The notes under the pieces were generated by a model. That model was not told the DNA's origin. It saw nothing but the letters and a program-made list of their open reading frames with translations, and did not search any database. This document shows positions 32,030 through 42,849 of a stretch of DNA of 64,000 nt, piece by piece. Every line of letters begins with the position of its first letter. Position 1 is the first letter of the stretch. The stretch comes from Periplaneta americana (Eukaryota; Arthropoda; Insecta; Blattodea; Blattidae): the NCBI RefSeq assembly GCF_040183065.1, contig NC_091130.1:123537914-123601913 (forward strand), in the 5' to 3' direction. The translations under genes and the position numbers were made by a program.

Positions 32030-32740
32030 TTTAAATAGACGAGTTTTCAAAAACGATATTAAATGTCTTTTATCGGACTTCCAACACACTGTAGATAGAT
32101 TGAAATTTTTGACACATAAGTTAGTTTTTCTAATTCCACTCAAGTTGCTGCTTATCTTTTTAGAATTTTCGATTGCCTGTTAACATCGATCTATCTACAA
32201 CACGATGGCTGAGAACCAGACTGTTCTAAGTCCAACTTTTGGATAGAAAGAAATCTCTGTTTCATTGTGTTCCAGTTCTTGTCTGCATATATGAATCGAA
32301 CGAAATTATAAATATTCCTTTCCATTGCTTTGAAGCTATTCCAAATTGTTTCATGAAGCTTTGAATGTCAGGAGCTTAAAATAGCTCTTCTGAAAAAAAG
32401 TAATAAAATAAAATGGACTTGGAACAGTCTGGTTCTGAGCCATCGAACAGTAGATATCTGACACTACATAGAAGTTATCAGTACTTTTTTTTTCCTAGCG
32501 AAACGCGCTAGAAAGGCGTTCCGGCACTTTTTCTTGCATTTTTCATCATGCAAGGGAAATATATGTGAATAAATATGTTTTTAATATGTTTTCTTTGAAT
32601 TCCACTTAGACCTTGAAAGTCTTAGTTGGACGAAAAGAAGGATTAAAAACAACAAAATTCTCGTGCGGTGAACAGTAATCATCTTCCCGTCCGCTGTAGA
32701 ATAATCTACATAGATTTCCACCACGTTTTTATCAACAGCA
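32030..32740. other. No recognised feature
   Basis: A+T-rich DNA, possibly the 3' part of a decayed hAT copy. No motif. Confidence 0.4.
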
Positions 32741-32795
32741 GTCTCACTAGAAGTTTTGATTTATCTAGAGAAAATCAAAACTCTAGTGGGATTTA
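32741..32795. repeat. Short hairpin CACTAGAAGTTTTGATTT / AAATCAAAACTCTAGTG
   Basis: Arms of about 18 nt around TATCTAGAGA. The downstream AGTATATAAAGATTAG motif recurs at 24110-24126 (AATGTATAAAGATTAG). Looks like an element end near the recombinase scrap at 33253. Confidence 0.55.
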
Positions 32796-33252
32796 ATTGG
32801 TTATTACACGATTAGAAGAAAGTATATAAAGATTAGAAATAATGAGGTACTCCAATACAATAAAATATTAATTGACTTACGAAAATACAACTGTCTTCAA
32901 TTAATGTATTATTGTACCATCTGAACATTACAAATATTACGCTAGATGCATGCTAAATGGCAGTGGTGTGTTAGAATTATATGATATCAGGTGTGCCAAC
33001 TATGGAATCTTCATTGAACTCTGTAGACGGTTACTAGTCAAGAAGGCTTTGATGATTCAGTTTCATTTTCATTAAAACAGTTGAATTCCACTTCAGTTAT
33101 CCGAATCCCAGTAATCAATGCCACTTGACAGATGATTTTCAATAAATCTTAGTATTAAACAATCTCTGATACGTGACTATCCATAATATCATATAGCAGA
33201 AGCTATAACACACACAACCTAAATAATATAAACAAGTGTTTAATTAAAAGTT

Positions 33253-33580
33253 TTAATTAGGGATGATGAAATAAACAAGAAAAGTTTTAATTAACGATGA
33301 TGACATAAAATAATCATGAATAATTTTAAAAGAAACAATTATTGAAAATACAATTTTCAAATTTGAATGTATTAGTCGTTGGTGTTTTATATTAGAAGTG
33401 TGCGTAAAAGAAGTGCAACTCGTTGATGTACATGGTGTATTCCTCAACTTATTTAGGATTTCCGAATGGTGCTCTTCATTTATTTGTAAATAGGATTTCA
33501 GGCAAGATGCATAGGTATGACCAGTGATCTTTATTAATTCTTGTTCTTGAATGCCATTGCGAGTCATATTTGAAACTGCT
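33253..33580 (-). pseudogene. Tyrosine-recombinase C-terminal fragment
   Basis: The frame reads TRNGIQEQELIKITGHTYAS, then CLKSYLQINEEHHSEILNKL. A helix, then G-H-T and a tyrosine nine residues later fit the last catalytic histidine and nucleophilic tyrosine of tyrosine recombinases (Crypton/DIRS-like). The N-terminal catalytic arginine region is absent. The remaining residues after NKLRN are not conserved. Confidence 0.5.
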
Positions 33581-33597
33581 GTGCATCGACTGGAGTG

Positions 33598-33722
33598 TTT
33601 TTTTTTTTTTTTTTTTTTTTTTTGACGTCCAGGCCAGCGCAGTTTGAAATGTTGGCAAACAAAGAAACAAATGCTAGGGACGCGATAAAATTAAACAAAT
33701 GCTAGGGACGCGATAAAATTGT
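33598..33722. repeat. Poly-T run and 30-bp tandem duplication
   Basis: T26 at about 33598-33623. Then AAACAAATGCTAGGGACGCG, with ATAAAATT, occurs twice in tandem (about 33663-33692 and 33693-33722). Confidence 0.8.
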
Positions 33723-34483
33723 GCAATAAGCAGCCATGATTGGTTGAAATATGTCCTTTCATACAGTTTTATTGGTCAAAAGTAGTATGACGTAGTAAAA
33801 GTGTAATAGTCCAAAATAAAATCACTGGTTGTTGTTATTATATTATTATTAATAAAAACAAATAAGTGTATCGCGATATCGTGGGCGTTTAGTAAAGTGT
33901 GTCGTCAGTCAAAAAGGGTTGGGAACCACCGATCTAATTTATTCCCGTTGCTCTTAATATTGTCTTTAGAAGTTAGATACCTACACAATGACAAACGTAC
34001 CTATGAGGTTTTTATTTGTATTTGACCTATTTAGCTGTGGTAATCATTATTGGCAGCTGTAAATAAAGTTACATCTATTTAGTACGTACCAGTGTTACGT
34101 TCCAACTTCCGCTTTAGAATCGACAACGGCTTTCAGATTAATTATGAAAAGCCTGAGTCGTGACTTGCTAGTTAATCGGCTTCTGGTTTTAATTAGTTTC
34201 AACAAGAGTCACCTCTGCACAATTGCTTTAATAACGGTAAGTCAAGTCTGCGCTTCAACTTTATAAATAACTCAAAACGCTCAGGTAATTACTACAGTCA
34301 CAGAAAGGGCCACTCAGTGTCAATTTAATAATCTCTGGCGGAACAATGGAACTGCTAACGTTTCAAACAGACGTCTCTGGATGGAATTCTAAATGTCTCC
34401 TCTGATGTAAATAATGCTGGAAATTCTAACAGAAATAAGTACCAAGTTCCTTCAATAACTTCCCATCCTTTCGTTTCAAAAGG

Positions 34484-34540
<57 letters not shown>
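33723..34540. other. Unassigned DNA with a hAT-like right end
   Basis: AAAAAGGGTTGGGAACCACC to 33931 is, on the other strand, CGGTGGTTCCCAACCC, a typical hAT terminal repeat. No partner end was identified. (ATT)n occupies 34484-34540. Confidence 0.4.
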
Positions 34541-34764
34541 ATGCACTTATACTTTTGAGACAAATCTAAAAATTAACATGGATACAGTTTTAATAAGTTC
34601 TCTTCCCTTTATCTATTGAATCAGTGCTGGCAATCCCTGTATATAGCTCGACCAAGGCCATTCTATACTACCCCTTTCGTCTGTCTCTTTCCTTTCCGCT
34701 GTAAAGCGCTCAGGTTCTCCTGAGCTCTAAAGAGCGCGCTTGCTCCTATGGGCATCAATTGACC

Positions 34765-34828
<64 letters not shown>

Positions 34829-35050
34829 GCACTTATACTTTTGAGACAAATCTAAAAATTAACATGGATACAGTTTTAATAAGTTCTCTTCCCTTTATCT
34901 ATTGAATCAGTGCTGGCAATCCCTGTATATAGCTCGACCAAGGCCATTCTATACTACCCCTTTCGTCTGTCTCTTTCCTTTCCGCTGTAAAGCGCTCAGG
35001 TTCTCCTGAGCTCTAAAGAGCGCGCTTGCTCCTATGGGCATCAATTGACC

Positions 35051-35091
<41 letters not shown>

Positions 35092-35315
35092 ATGCACTTA
35101 TACTTTTGAGACAAATCTAAAAATTAACATGGATACAGTATTAATAAGTTCTCTTCCCTTTATCTATTGAATCAGTGCTGGCAATCCCTGTATATAGCTC
35201 GACCAAGGCCATCCTATATTACCCCTTTCGTCTGTCTCTTTCCTTTCCGCTGTAAAGCGCTCAGGTTCTCCTGAGCTCTAAAGCGCGCGCTTCCTCCTAT
35301 GGGCATCAATTGACC

Positions 35316-35366
<51 letters not shown>
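34541..35366. repeat. Triple tandem of a 224-bp unit with (ATT)n spacers
   Basis: Three near-identical 224-bp units lie at 34541-34764, 34827-35050 and 35092-35315, each starting ATGCACTTATACTTTTGAG and ending GGGCATCAATTGACC. (ATT)n runs separate and flank them. Each unit has a GC-rich palindromic stretch (AAGCGCTCAGGTTCTC, CTGAGCTCTAAAGAGCGC). A fourth, more diverged copy lies alone at 48077-48297. The units are noncoding. Read on either strand they could be a short retroposon with an ATT tail, but no tRNA head is evident. Confidence 0.9.
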
Positions 35367-35368
<2 letters not shown>

Positions 35369-36289
35369 CTTCAATGTGACATTAATTCAGTCGCTAAATG
35401 GTCGGAAGACAATGGTATGAAAATTAATGTATCCAAAACTAATGTAATAACCTTTTCTAGAAAAACTTCTTCACCCAAATTTAATTATTATCTAAATAAT
35501 GTACTAATTAACAGAACGGATTGCGTAAAAGATTTGGGAATATTCTTTGACAGTAAATTGTATTTTCATAGTCACGTTGATTACATTTACAATCACGCAA
35601 TCAGAATGCTAGGAATAATACGGTCAATAACTTATTCTTTTTCCACGCCCGATTCTCTTTTAATGCTATACTATACATTGGTGCGATCGAAACTCGAATA
35701 TGCATCTGTAGTTTGGAACTCGATTACAACTACGGACTCGGCTAAATTAGAAACTATACAAAGAAAATTTATATCCTTATGTTCATTCAGATTTCTGCCC
35801 ATTAATTCCGGGTATAGTTATGAGAGAAAATGTGAATATTTTAATTGTCAAAATCTATATGCTAGACGCCATTAGCTAGATTATCTGTTCTTTTGTAAAG
35901 TCCTCAAAGGTGATATGTCCTGTGACTCTTTCTTAAACAATATTACCTTACGTATTCCAACAAAAGATATGAGAGCCCACAAACTTTTCTATATTAGAAA
36001 TTCGAAATTTCTTTCACCAGTCTCCAGATGCATTAAAAATGCCAACATGCATGGCTGCGAATTCGATCCCTTCAATGTATAGACTTTGTTTGCTCTTGGC
36101 AAAGATTTATCATTTATGTATTCTTTTAGGCATTATACTCAATTAACATTGTCTCATAGTATTCTTATTTATCCATTCATCGTCGTTATTGTAATTGTAA
36201 TTATATTTATGTGTAATAATTATTTTTGTTTTATGTTTTTGTTATATTTGTGCTGAATTGTAATTGGCCACTGGCTGTTGTACAGCACA

Positions 36290-36369
<80 letters not shown>

Positions 36370-36371
36370 AT
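35367..36371 (+). mobile_element. LINE family G, 5'-truncated, with (AAAT)n tail
   Basis: It encodes the RT region after motif C and the C-terminal domain, then a 3' UTR ending ACAGCACATTAAATAAATA with about 19 AAAT repeats (36294-36371). The (ATT)n at its 5' edge belongs to the tandem 224-bp repeat. LINE E copy 2 is inserted at the end of the tail. Confidence 0.8.
35417..36082 (+). pseudogene. LINE G reverse transcriptase C-terminal part, one stop
   Basis: A single frame of 222 codons interrupted by one TAG at 35873. It reads GMKINVSKTNVITFSRK (motif D), CVKDLGIFFDSKLYFHSHVD, YYTLVRSKLEYASVVWNS and ETIQRKFISLCSFRF, then HKLFYIRNSKFLSPVSR. The DLG..D..L.F..H and S.LEYAS..W blocks are typical of Jockey-like LINEs. 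Confidence 0.8.
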
Positions 36372-37035
36372 TATACTTATTGGCTTGTAAGGAACCCGGA
36401 GGTTCATTGCCGTCCTCACATGAGCCCGCCATTGATCCCTATCCTGAGCAAGATTAATCCAGTCTCTACCATCATATCCCACCTCCCTCAAATCCATTTT
36501 AATATTATCTTCCCATCTACGTCTCGGCCTCCCCAAAGGTCTTTTTCCCCCCGGCCTCCAAACTAACACTCTATATGCATTTCTGGATTCGCCCATACGT
36601 GCTACATGCCCTGCCCATCTCAAACGTCTGGATTTAATGTTCCTAATTACGTCAGGTGAAGAATACAATGCGTGCAGCTCTGAGTTGTGTAACTTTCTCC
36701 ATTCTCCTGTAACTTCATCCCTCTTAGCCCCAAATATTTCCTAAGAACCTTATTCTCAAACACCCTTAATCTCTGTTCCCCTCTCAAAGTGAGAGTCCAA
36801 GTTTCACAACCATTCAGAACAACCAGTAATATAACTGTTTCATAAATTCTAACTTTTAGATTTTTTGACAGCAGACTAGATGACAAAAGCTTCTCAACCG
36901 AATAATAACAGGTATTTCCGATATTTATTCTGCGTTTAATTTCCTCCCGAGTGTCATTTATAGCCTATTTGTTACTGTTGCTCCAAGATATTTGAATTTT
37001 TCCACCTCTTCGAAGAATAAATATCCAATTTTTAT
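36372..37035 (-). mobile_element. LINE family E, copy 2
   Basis: On the minus strand, EEVEKFKYLGATVTN leads to SSLLSKNLKVRIYETVILLV, GCETWTLTLRGEQRLRVFEN and, after a frameshift near 36740, SRRLRWAGHVARMGESRNAY, GRPRRRWEDNIKMDLREVGY and GRDWINLAQDRDQW. It ends at AACCTCCGGGTTCCTTACAAG. 5'-truncated. Confidence 0.85.
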
Positions 37036-37050
37036 ATTTTATTATTATTA

Positions 37051-37116
<66 letters not shown>
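37036..37116. repeat. (ATT)n microsatellite between two inverted LINE E copies
   Basis: About 24 ATT units separate the truncated starts of a minus-strand and a plus-strand LINE E copy. Confidence 0.9.
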
Positions 37117-37120
<4 letters not shown>

Positions 37121-37832
37121 TTTGAGAATAAGGTTCTTAGGAAAATATTTCGGGCTAAGGGAGACGAAGTTACAGGAGAATGGAAGAAGTTACACAACGC
37201 AGAACTTCACGCATTGTATTCTTCACCTGACGTAACTAGGAACATTAATTCAAGGCGTTTGAGATGGGCAGGGCATGTAGCAAGTATGGGCGAATTCAGA
37301 AATGCATATACATTGTTGGCTAGGAGGCCGAGACGTAGATGAGAAGATAATATTAAAATAAATTTGAGGAAGGTGGGATATGATGGTTGAGACTGGATTA
37401 ATCTTTCTAAGGATAGGGACCTATGGCGAGCTTGTATGAGGGCGGCAATGAATCTCCGGGTTCGTTAAAAGCCATAATAATCCGTGGCGCTACAGCCCAC
37501 GAAGGGCCAAACCGACCAGCCGGCTGCTGGCCTCACGGCCATATGCCGAAGCAGAGGTGGACGATCATCCAACCAGAATGGAGGTATCGTGTGGTTAGCA
37601 CGATGAGCCCCCCCCCCCCAGCCGTTTTGGTTGTTTTGCGTAACCGGATTTCGCGACCTATCGTAGCTCCCCAAGTGCATCACGATGCCGGGTAGGTACC
37701 GGTCCCATACACTGGCCGAAATTTCATGAGAAAATTTCTTTCCCCATGAGGACTCGAACCAGCGCGCATTCCGTAACGCGAGTCCTAGGCAGGATGCCTT
37801 AGACCACGACGACACGGCGTGGGACTAAAAGC

Positions 37833-37887
<55 letters not shown>
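37117..37887 (+). mobile_element. LINE family E, copy 3, with a SINE-2 in its tail
   Basis: It encodes NVFENKVLRKIFRAKGDEVT, SRRLRWAGHVASMGEFRNAY and, with stops, the WEDN-like and DRDLWRA region up to 37465. SINE-2 (37476-37825) then interrupts the tail. The (ATT)n tail continues at 37834-37885. Confidence 0.8.
37476..37825 (-). mobile_element. SINE-2 copy with 10-bp target duplication
   Basis: A full-length minus-strand copy of the family at 50091-50483 (head GTTCGAGTCCTCATGGGG on the minus strand; body with GGTACCTACCCGGC; end CACGGATTATT). TAAAAGCCAT flanks both sides (37466-37475 and 37826-37835). A C10 run occurs at 37609-37618. Confidence 0.9.
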
Positions 37888-38079
37888 GTTGTTGTTTAGT
37901 CAACTGTTCGAAGACTGGTATGAACTCACAAGTGATACTAAGAAGGCACCACTTATTAGACAACTAGGCCAGGAGATAATGGGGTAGGTTGGCCAGTTGC
38001 TTTCCCCCTCCATTCCATACAACGCCGACTAGCTACATATTACACTAGTCAGAATGCAGATATAATAATAATGATGATG

Positions 38080-38110
<31 letters not shown>
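37888..38110 (+). repeat. Interspersed repeat (TCAACTGTTCGAAGACTGG family)
   Basis: TTAGTCAACTGTTCGAAGAC to GGCCAGTTGCTTTCCCCCTC and CTACATATTACACTAGTCAG, ending in AAT/GAT repeats. A diverged inverted copy is at 24155-24290. Probably a SINE or LINE 3' end; head not found. Confidence 0.5.
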
Positions 38111-38118
<8 letters not shown>

Positions 38119-38559
38119 GTAATAATATTAGTAGTAGCAGTGATACTATTTACTTGTTTATAAGTTTATCTGTATATTAGTTTACGTGTTTACCTATATA
38201 TCTATTTATGTATTTATTTACTTATTGGTATGGAGAAAAATGGACCGTCTCAATTGGATAGCCAAATAACAAATAAAGCTGTGCTAACAAGAGTGCGTGA
38301 AAAAAGAATAATGCTGAAACTAATCAGGATGAGAAATTAGTTGGGTCACCGGTACATATAATGCTGCCAATTTCTCAACATTTAAATAAACAGAACTTCA
38401 CTAAAATCAGAATTAGACTCCAAAATTATTATAAGAGTCGAAGAAAGAACTAGTAGAATGTGAAATATATGGCACAGTTCTTCAATTGATTTTTACTTTA
38501 AAAAGTGTCCTAAAATTATTTATCTGAAGTTAGTAGGCCTTAATTTTGGATAATAAACT
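38111..38559. other. No recognised feature
   Basis: A+T-rich spacer. TGCTGAAACTAATCAGGATG near 38311 resembles the LINE A C-terminal region (compare 45915), so a tiny LINE A scrap is possible. Confidence 0.35.
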
Positions 38560-38876
38560 CTCACGCAGTGACGTCGTTGTCTAAGCCATCATGCCTAAGA
38601 TTTGCATTCCGGAATGCGCAGTGGTCCGTATCCTCATGGGGGAAGAAATTTTCTCACGAAAATTTGTTCAGTGTATGTGACAGGTGCCCACGCAGCATCT
38701 TAATGCAGTTGGGATTGGGGACTACGATAGGTAGAGAAATCCTGTTATGCAAGCTAGTTATAACTGCTGGGGATCATCGTGCTAACAACACGATACGTCT
38801 GGTTGGATGATCGTCCACCTCTGAGACTAGCAGCCGGTTGGACGGTCTGAGTCCTTGAAGGGCTGTAGTGCCACGG

Positions 38877-38928
<52 letters not shown>

Positions 38929-38929
38929 G
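38560..38929 (+). mobile_element. SINE-2 copy (diverged)
   Basis: Head GTGACGTCGTTGTCTAAGCC, then TCATGGGGGAAGAAATTTTC, GGGATCATCGTGCTAAC, TTGGATGATCGTCCACCTCT and GTAGTGCCACGGATTATT, followed by (ATT)15. It matches the 50091 copy throughout but with many substitutions. The tRNA box B is destroyed (GTGGTCCGTATCCTC). Confidence 0.85.
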
Positions 38930-39975
38930 AAAAGAGAAGAGAATATAATCTTCCAATGTATATTGGCTTTATAGATTATGTAAAAGCCTTTGATAATGTA
39001 CAAAGGAACCTATTATGTGATATACTAAAGGGCAAAGGTTTTCCACTACATCTCATAAGAGCTATTCAGAGCCTTTACGCAGAAACAAAAATACAAATAA
39101 CAAGTGGGACAAGAAGAAGTAAAGAAAACATTTTAACAAACCTAGGAGTAAGACAAGGGTGTCCGCTGTCGCCCGCATTGTTTAATTTATATTATATTGA
39201 CGAAGTCACACAAGACTGTATAGAATCTACAAAGAAATTGTACAAAACAGATTTAACAACTCTTTTATTTGCAGACGATCAATTAGTAATAGCTGCTTCA
39301 GAGGATGGTCTTTAGAAATTAATATATGAATTACAGATCACAGCCTCAAGCTATAATTTAACAATATCTCCGGCAAAAACAAAAATTTTAGCTTTCCAAG
39401 GGAAAACACAGGTACGATGTAAAATTTTAATTAACGACAATATAGTAGAGCAAGTAAGAGATTTTAAATACCTGGGCTGTGAAATTGGAAACACAAGAGA
39501 ACTAGATCAACAAAGAAAATTACAAAATTTTAATCAAATATGTGGAACGATTAAAAGAACGCTATTAAAAGAAACAAGGAAAGAAACCATTTTGATGTTT
39601 TATAAAGTCTTGGCAGCCCCATCTCTCTTATATGGCTCAGAATGCTGAACCCTAACAGAAAACCCATAACACAAAATAGAAGTATCAGAAATGAGATTTT
39701 TGAGATCGGTAGCTGGATACAGAATAACAGACACACAATATAATGAAACAATAAGAGACGAACTGAACATATTCAACTTAAACAATAAAATAAAAGAATA
39801 CCAAGAAAAATACTATGAACACGTACAAAGAATGCCAGAATACCGTATCCCTAAAAAGATTCTAGAGTACAAACCTAAAGGCAAGAGAGACAGAGGAAGA
39901 CCTACAAAGAGATGGAGAGAACAATTTCTTGAGAGGACGGAACAGGTCGAAAGGCCTAATCCCTATGGATTATGA
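38930..39975 (+). mobile_element. LINE family D, 5'-truncated
   Basis: It begins within RT motif A (GFIDYVKAFDNVQRNL) and runs to the C-terminus, followed by GATGATGATGATG and (ATT)n (39976-40033). Only the endonuclease and the start of the RT are missing. Confidence 0.85.
38956..39975 (+). pseudogene. LINE D reverse transcriptase, three in-frame stops
   Basis: One reading frame of 340 codons holds motif A (FIDYVKAFDNV), motif B (LGVRQGCPLSPALFNLYYID), motif C (TLLFADDQLVIAAS), motif D (SPAKTKILAF), RDFKYLGCEIGN, LAAPSLLYGSEC, RMPEYRIPKKILEYKPKGK and RDRGRPTKRWREQF. Stops are TAG 39313, TGA 39646 and TAA 39667. No frameshift was seen, so the copy is young. Catalytic aspartates of motifs A and C are present. 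Confidence 0.85.
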
Positions 39976-39989
39976 TGATGATGATGGTG

Positions 39990-40033
<44 letters not shown>

Positions 40034-40034
<1 letters not shown>

Positions 40035-40202
40035 GTTATAAGCTTATTGAATAAAAATGACTTTTCAAAGGATGTAAAGTCAATCGCTATAAATATCAGG
40101 AAATGCCTATTTCGTGGATCGTTCTCCAATGATACATGTTGTCCAGCCGTCTATTAATTAATGCATAAAATTGTACGTACATAAACTGGGTATTACGAAT
40201 TA
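40034..40202. other. Short spacer
   Basis: No recognised feature between the LINE D tail and the mariner-like element. Confidence 0.5.
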
Positions 40203-40320
40203 TACAGAGTGATTTATATAGAACTGACACATTTCTTTCAATAATTGTTTCAAAACGAATTGTGCTAGCGACAACTCATTATACCTAAAATGTAGAGGAA
40301 TTTTGGGAGATTATTTACCT

Positions 40321-41250
40321 CTATAGCAAATGTTGAAAATGTCCTCCATCCTGCATAAGGCACAACTCAACACGTCGTTACATGTTACTGGCCACTCGTT
40401 GGAGGACTCTGTTGTCAATAGCTTGAATCTGTGTGATGTTGTGCTTCAGCTCGTCCAATATCTGTGGCGTAAATCCTGTCTTTTAAGTAACCCTATAGAA
40501 AGAAGTCCGGCGTTGTCAAATCCGGAGATCTCGGTGGCCACAGGTTCTTGGAAATTATTCGGTCGTCAAAGAAACTTGCAATTGGTTCCATGGGTTCATT
40601 TGATGTATGGCATGTAGAGCCATCTTGCTGAAAATATCCTTGACTCAGCTCTACATCGTCCAGTTGCTCAACAAACTCCATGAAGATCACTCGGTACTCT
40701 GCAGTGTTCACAGTCTGGTTAAAATAATTGGCCCCACTATTCTCTGTGCGGATATTGCGCACCAAACCCCGATTTTAACCGGGTGCATAGGTGCCTCATG
40801 GATGACATGTGGATTTTCGATGGCCCAATGGCGTGAGTTCTGTGAGTTCACATAACCGGATAAATGGAACCATGCTTTATCTGCGAACCATGTGATGGAC
40901 AATATGGCAGGATTTTGCACAATGAACGTCTGAAACCAATAATTCAATCTTTTATCCTTATCTGGTTCCTGTAGCTGATGAACAACCGTAACCCTATATG
41001 GCTTTAGGCTCTCTGACACATTGAGTAGGTGTATACCCTGTCTCCTGCGACAAACGTCTTAATGATTTTTTGGGTGACTGCTCCAGTCGTGCTCTTACGT
41101 CAACAACAACCTTGTGAAGCCTATATGAACGATGCTTGCTTTTTTCACTCACCAGAGATCCAGTTGTTTCCAATTTGTTTACCAGTCCCAGTATTGTGTT
41201 TCTTTTGGGAGGATAGCGAACACCAAATTCTCTCTGGTATGCCCTTTGAG
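40321..41250 (-). pseudogene. Tc1/mariner-type transposase, broken by frameshifts
   Basis: In order on the minus strand: an N-terminal HTH region (NTGTGKQIGNNW-like, then a second HTH RLEQSPKKSLRRLSQETGYT), YRVTVVHQLQEPDKDKRL, ITWFADKAWFHLSGYVNSQN (first catalytic D), GVWCAISAQRIVGPI, GYFQQDGSTCHTSNE (second D) and LWPPRSPDLTTPDFFL-stop-GYLKDRIYATD (third acidic residue in SPD). The catalytic residues survive, but at least two frame changes and several stops inactivate it. Frames 41019-40708 and 40765-40493 are the longest intact parts. Confidence 0.85.
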
Positions 41251-41361
41251 TAGCTGTAATTGAATTCGTAATCCAGTGTTACTTCACAAGGAAGAGTCGT
41301 TGATTGAATGTGCACTGCATTTTCACGTTGACACAAAATGTCGAAAACAGCTGCCAAAAAT

Positions 41362-41609
41362 AGGAATAAAACATAAACATCTGCGCATCTAGTGCTGACA
41401 ACACTAGGAATAAAACATAAACATCTGCGCATCTAGTGACAAGGAATCGAAACTCCAGAACATTCTGCTTAATTTTGTGCTAAAATTGGGTCAATGCTGC
41501 CAACAATAGGAATAAAACATAAACATTTGCGCATCTAGTGACAAGGAATCGAAACTTCAGAACATTCTGCTTAATTCGGTGCTAAAATTGGGTCATTGAA
41601 TGAATTTCC
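41362..41609. repeat. Tandem duplication inside the mariner-like element
   Basis: AGGAATAAAACATAAACAT begins at 41362, 41406 and 41508. The last two head nearly identical 102-bp units (41406-41507 and 41508-41609); the first is a 44-bp partial unit. Confidence 0.85.
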
Positions 41610-41661
41610 AACGGAATAATTAAAGAAAGAAATGTTTCAGTTCTATATAAATCACTCTGTA

Positions 41662-42466
41662 TTAGCCTAACCGTCTTTCTACCATGCGGAATGTTATTTC
41701 GAAATGATACGGGAAATGGAAGGAAAAGATTAAAAGCTATATTTCCACGTTTAATTTAGTGACACTTCCATTTCTGAAATTTTCATTAAATAATATGTCT
41801 TCAATTTCAACGGGAGGGAAACGAGATCTTTCCCAGCAGCACACTTCTAAACAAATGAAGACTCATGAATAAACAAAAGCAAAACGAGAATCGTATTTGG
41901 ACAATGCTTTCCACTCAGTATACATAAAATTAAAATTACGTTTTTTAACGTAGAACTTTTGGTGGAATGATGACGAAGGTTTGGGAAGTGTAAAGGAAGA
42001 GAAAGATAGCAGAACATGACAGGAGGGATAGAGATAGCGATAGATAAAGAGAGAAGAGTTCCTGAGTAGAGAGAAGAAAACTCCCACGTGTTCAAAAACT
42101 TTGCTTTCAACTCATGGAAAATAGCTTGTGGGAAGGAAACCGAAACTATGTTAACCCGGAGTTTTCGTCTGCCTTGTTACTTCTAATTTTCTTTCTCTCT
42201 TTTCATGCTTCTTTCTTTCTGCAAAATAATCAAAATTCTTTCATTTCGATCGGATTGACCCCAGGCTAGTTATGTTCTGTAAGACGGAAACACAAAACTT
42301 ATTATGAAATTGTATATCACAGGGATACCGAAAATTTTATTCTATTGACTTGGTCTTAAATCCAACGAAAGATAAAAAAATATTAAATTCCTATGTACTG
42401 TTGAAGACTCTAATCTTGGAACCTGACAGAAAAGCGACGAAAACCCTACAGTTCGCGATAGTGACC
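41662..42466. other. No recognised feature
   Basis: Spacer between two DNA transposons. Open frames on the minus strand around 41850-42110 show no motif. Confidence 0.45.
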
Positions 42467-42474
42467 CATATTAG

Positions 42475-42815
42475 CAGCCGTGGCGAAAATGTGACTCGAA
42501 AGCACATTGTGGCTCGCAATGATAGTTATGCATTTCTCTTGCTTCCTACCTTCCCCAACCCCCATCCTCACACTCACTGGAGTCAAACTCCGTTCCATTT
42601 GTATTTGTCTCTAACCTGCGAGTGGCGTATCGTCGCAATGTCTCTCTCGAAACCATGTACCTCTACAAAAACGCATTTTTTTTGCTGCCAATATGATGCG
42701 AATATTAAATGTATAATTTGTTCACAAGGATTATGAGGAAAACGGTTGTATAATATAAAACGGTATTATACTACATGTCACTCATGAAAAATTAAAAGGA
42801 TAAGTGTTATTATTA

Positions 42816-42849
<34 letters not shown>

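Larger units (their letters stand above)
40205..41659 (-). mobile_element. Tc1/mariner-superfamily transposon with TA duplication
   Basis: The terminal inverted repeats CAGAGTGATTTATATAGAAC and, at the right end, GTTCTATATAAATCACTCTG match over about 36 nt. TA flanks both ends (40203-40204 and 41660-41661). Total 1,455 bp, a normal length for an autonomous member. The transposase is on the minus strand and broken. A 102-bp tandem duplication lies between its start and the right TIR. Confidence 0.9.

Noticed and set aside
34355-34546. Poly-Asn protein on the minus strand
   Set aside because: Translation of the (ATT)n run preceding the 224-bp repeats.
41847-42110. Overlapping minus-strand frames with Leu/Ser/Phe-rich composition
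   Set aside because: No start context, motif or repeat membership; looks like chance in purine-rich plus strand.
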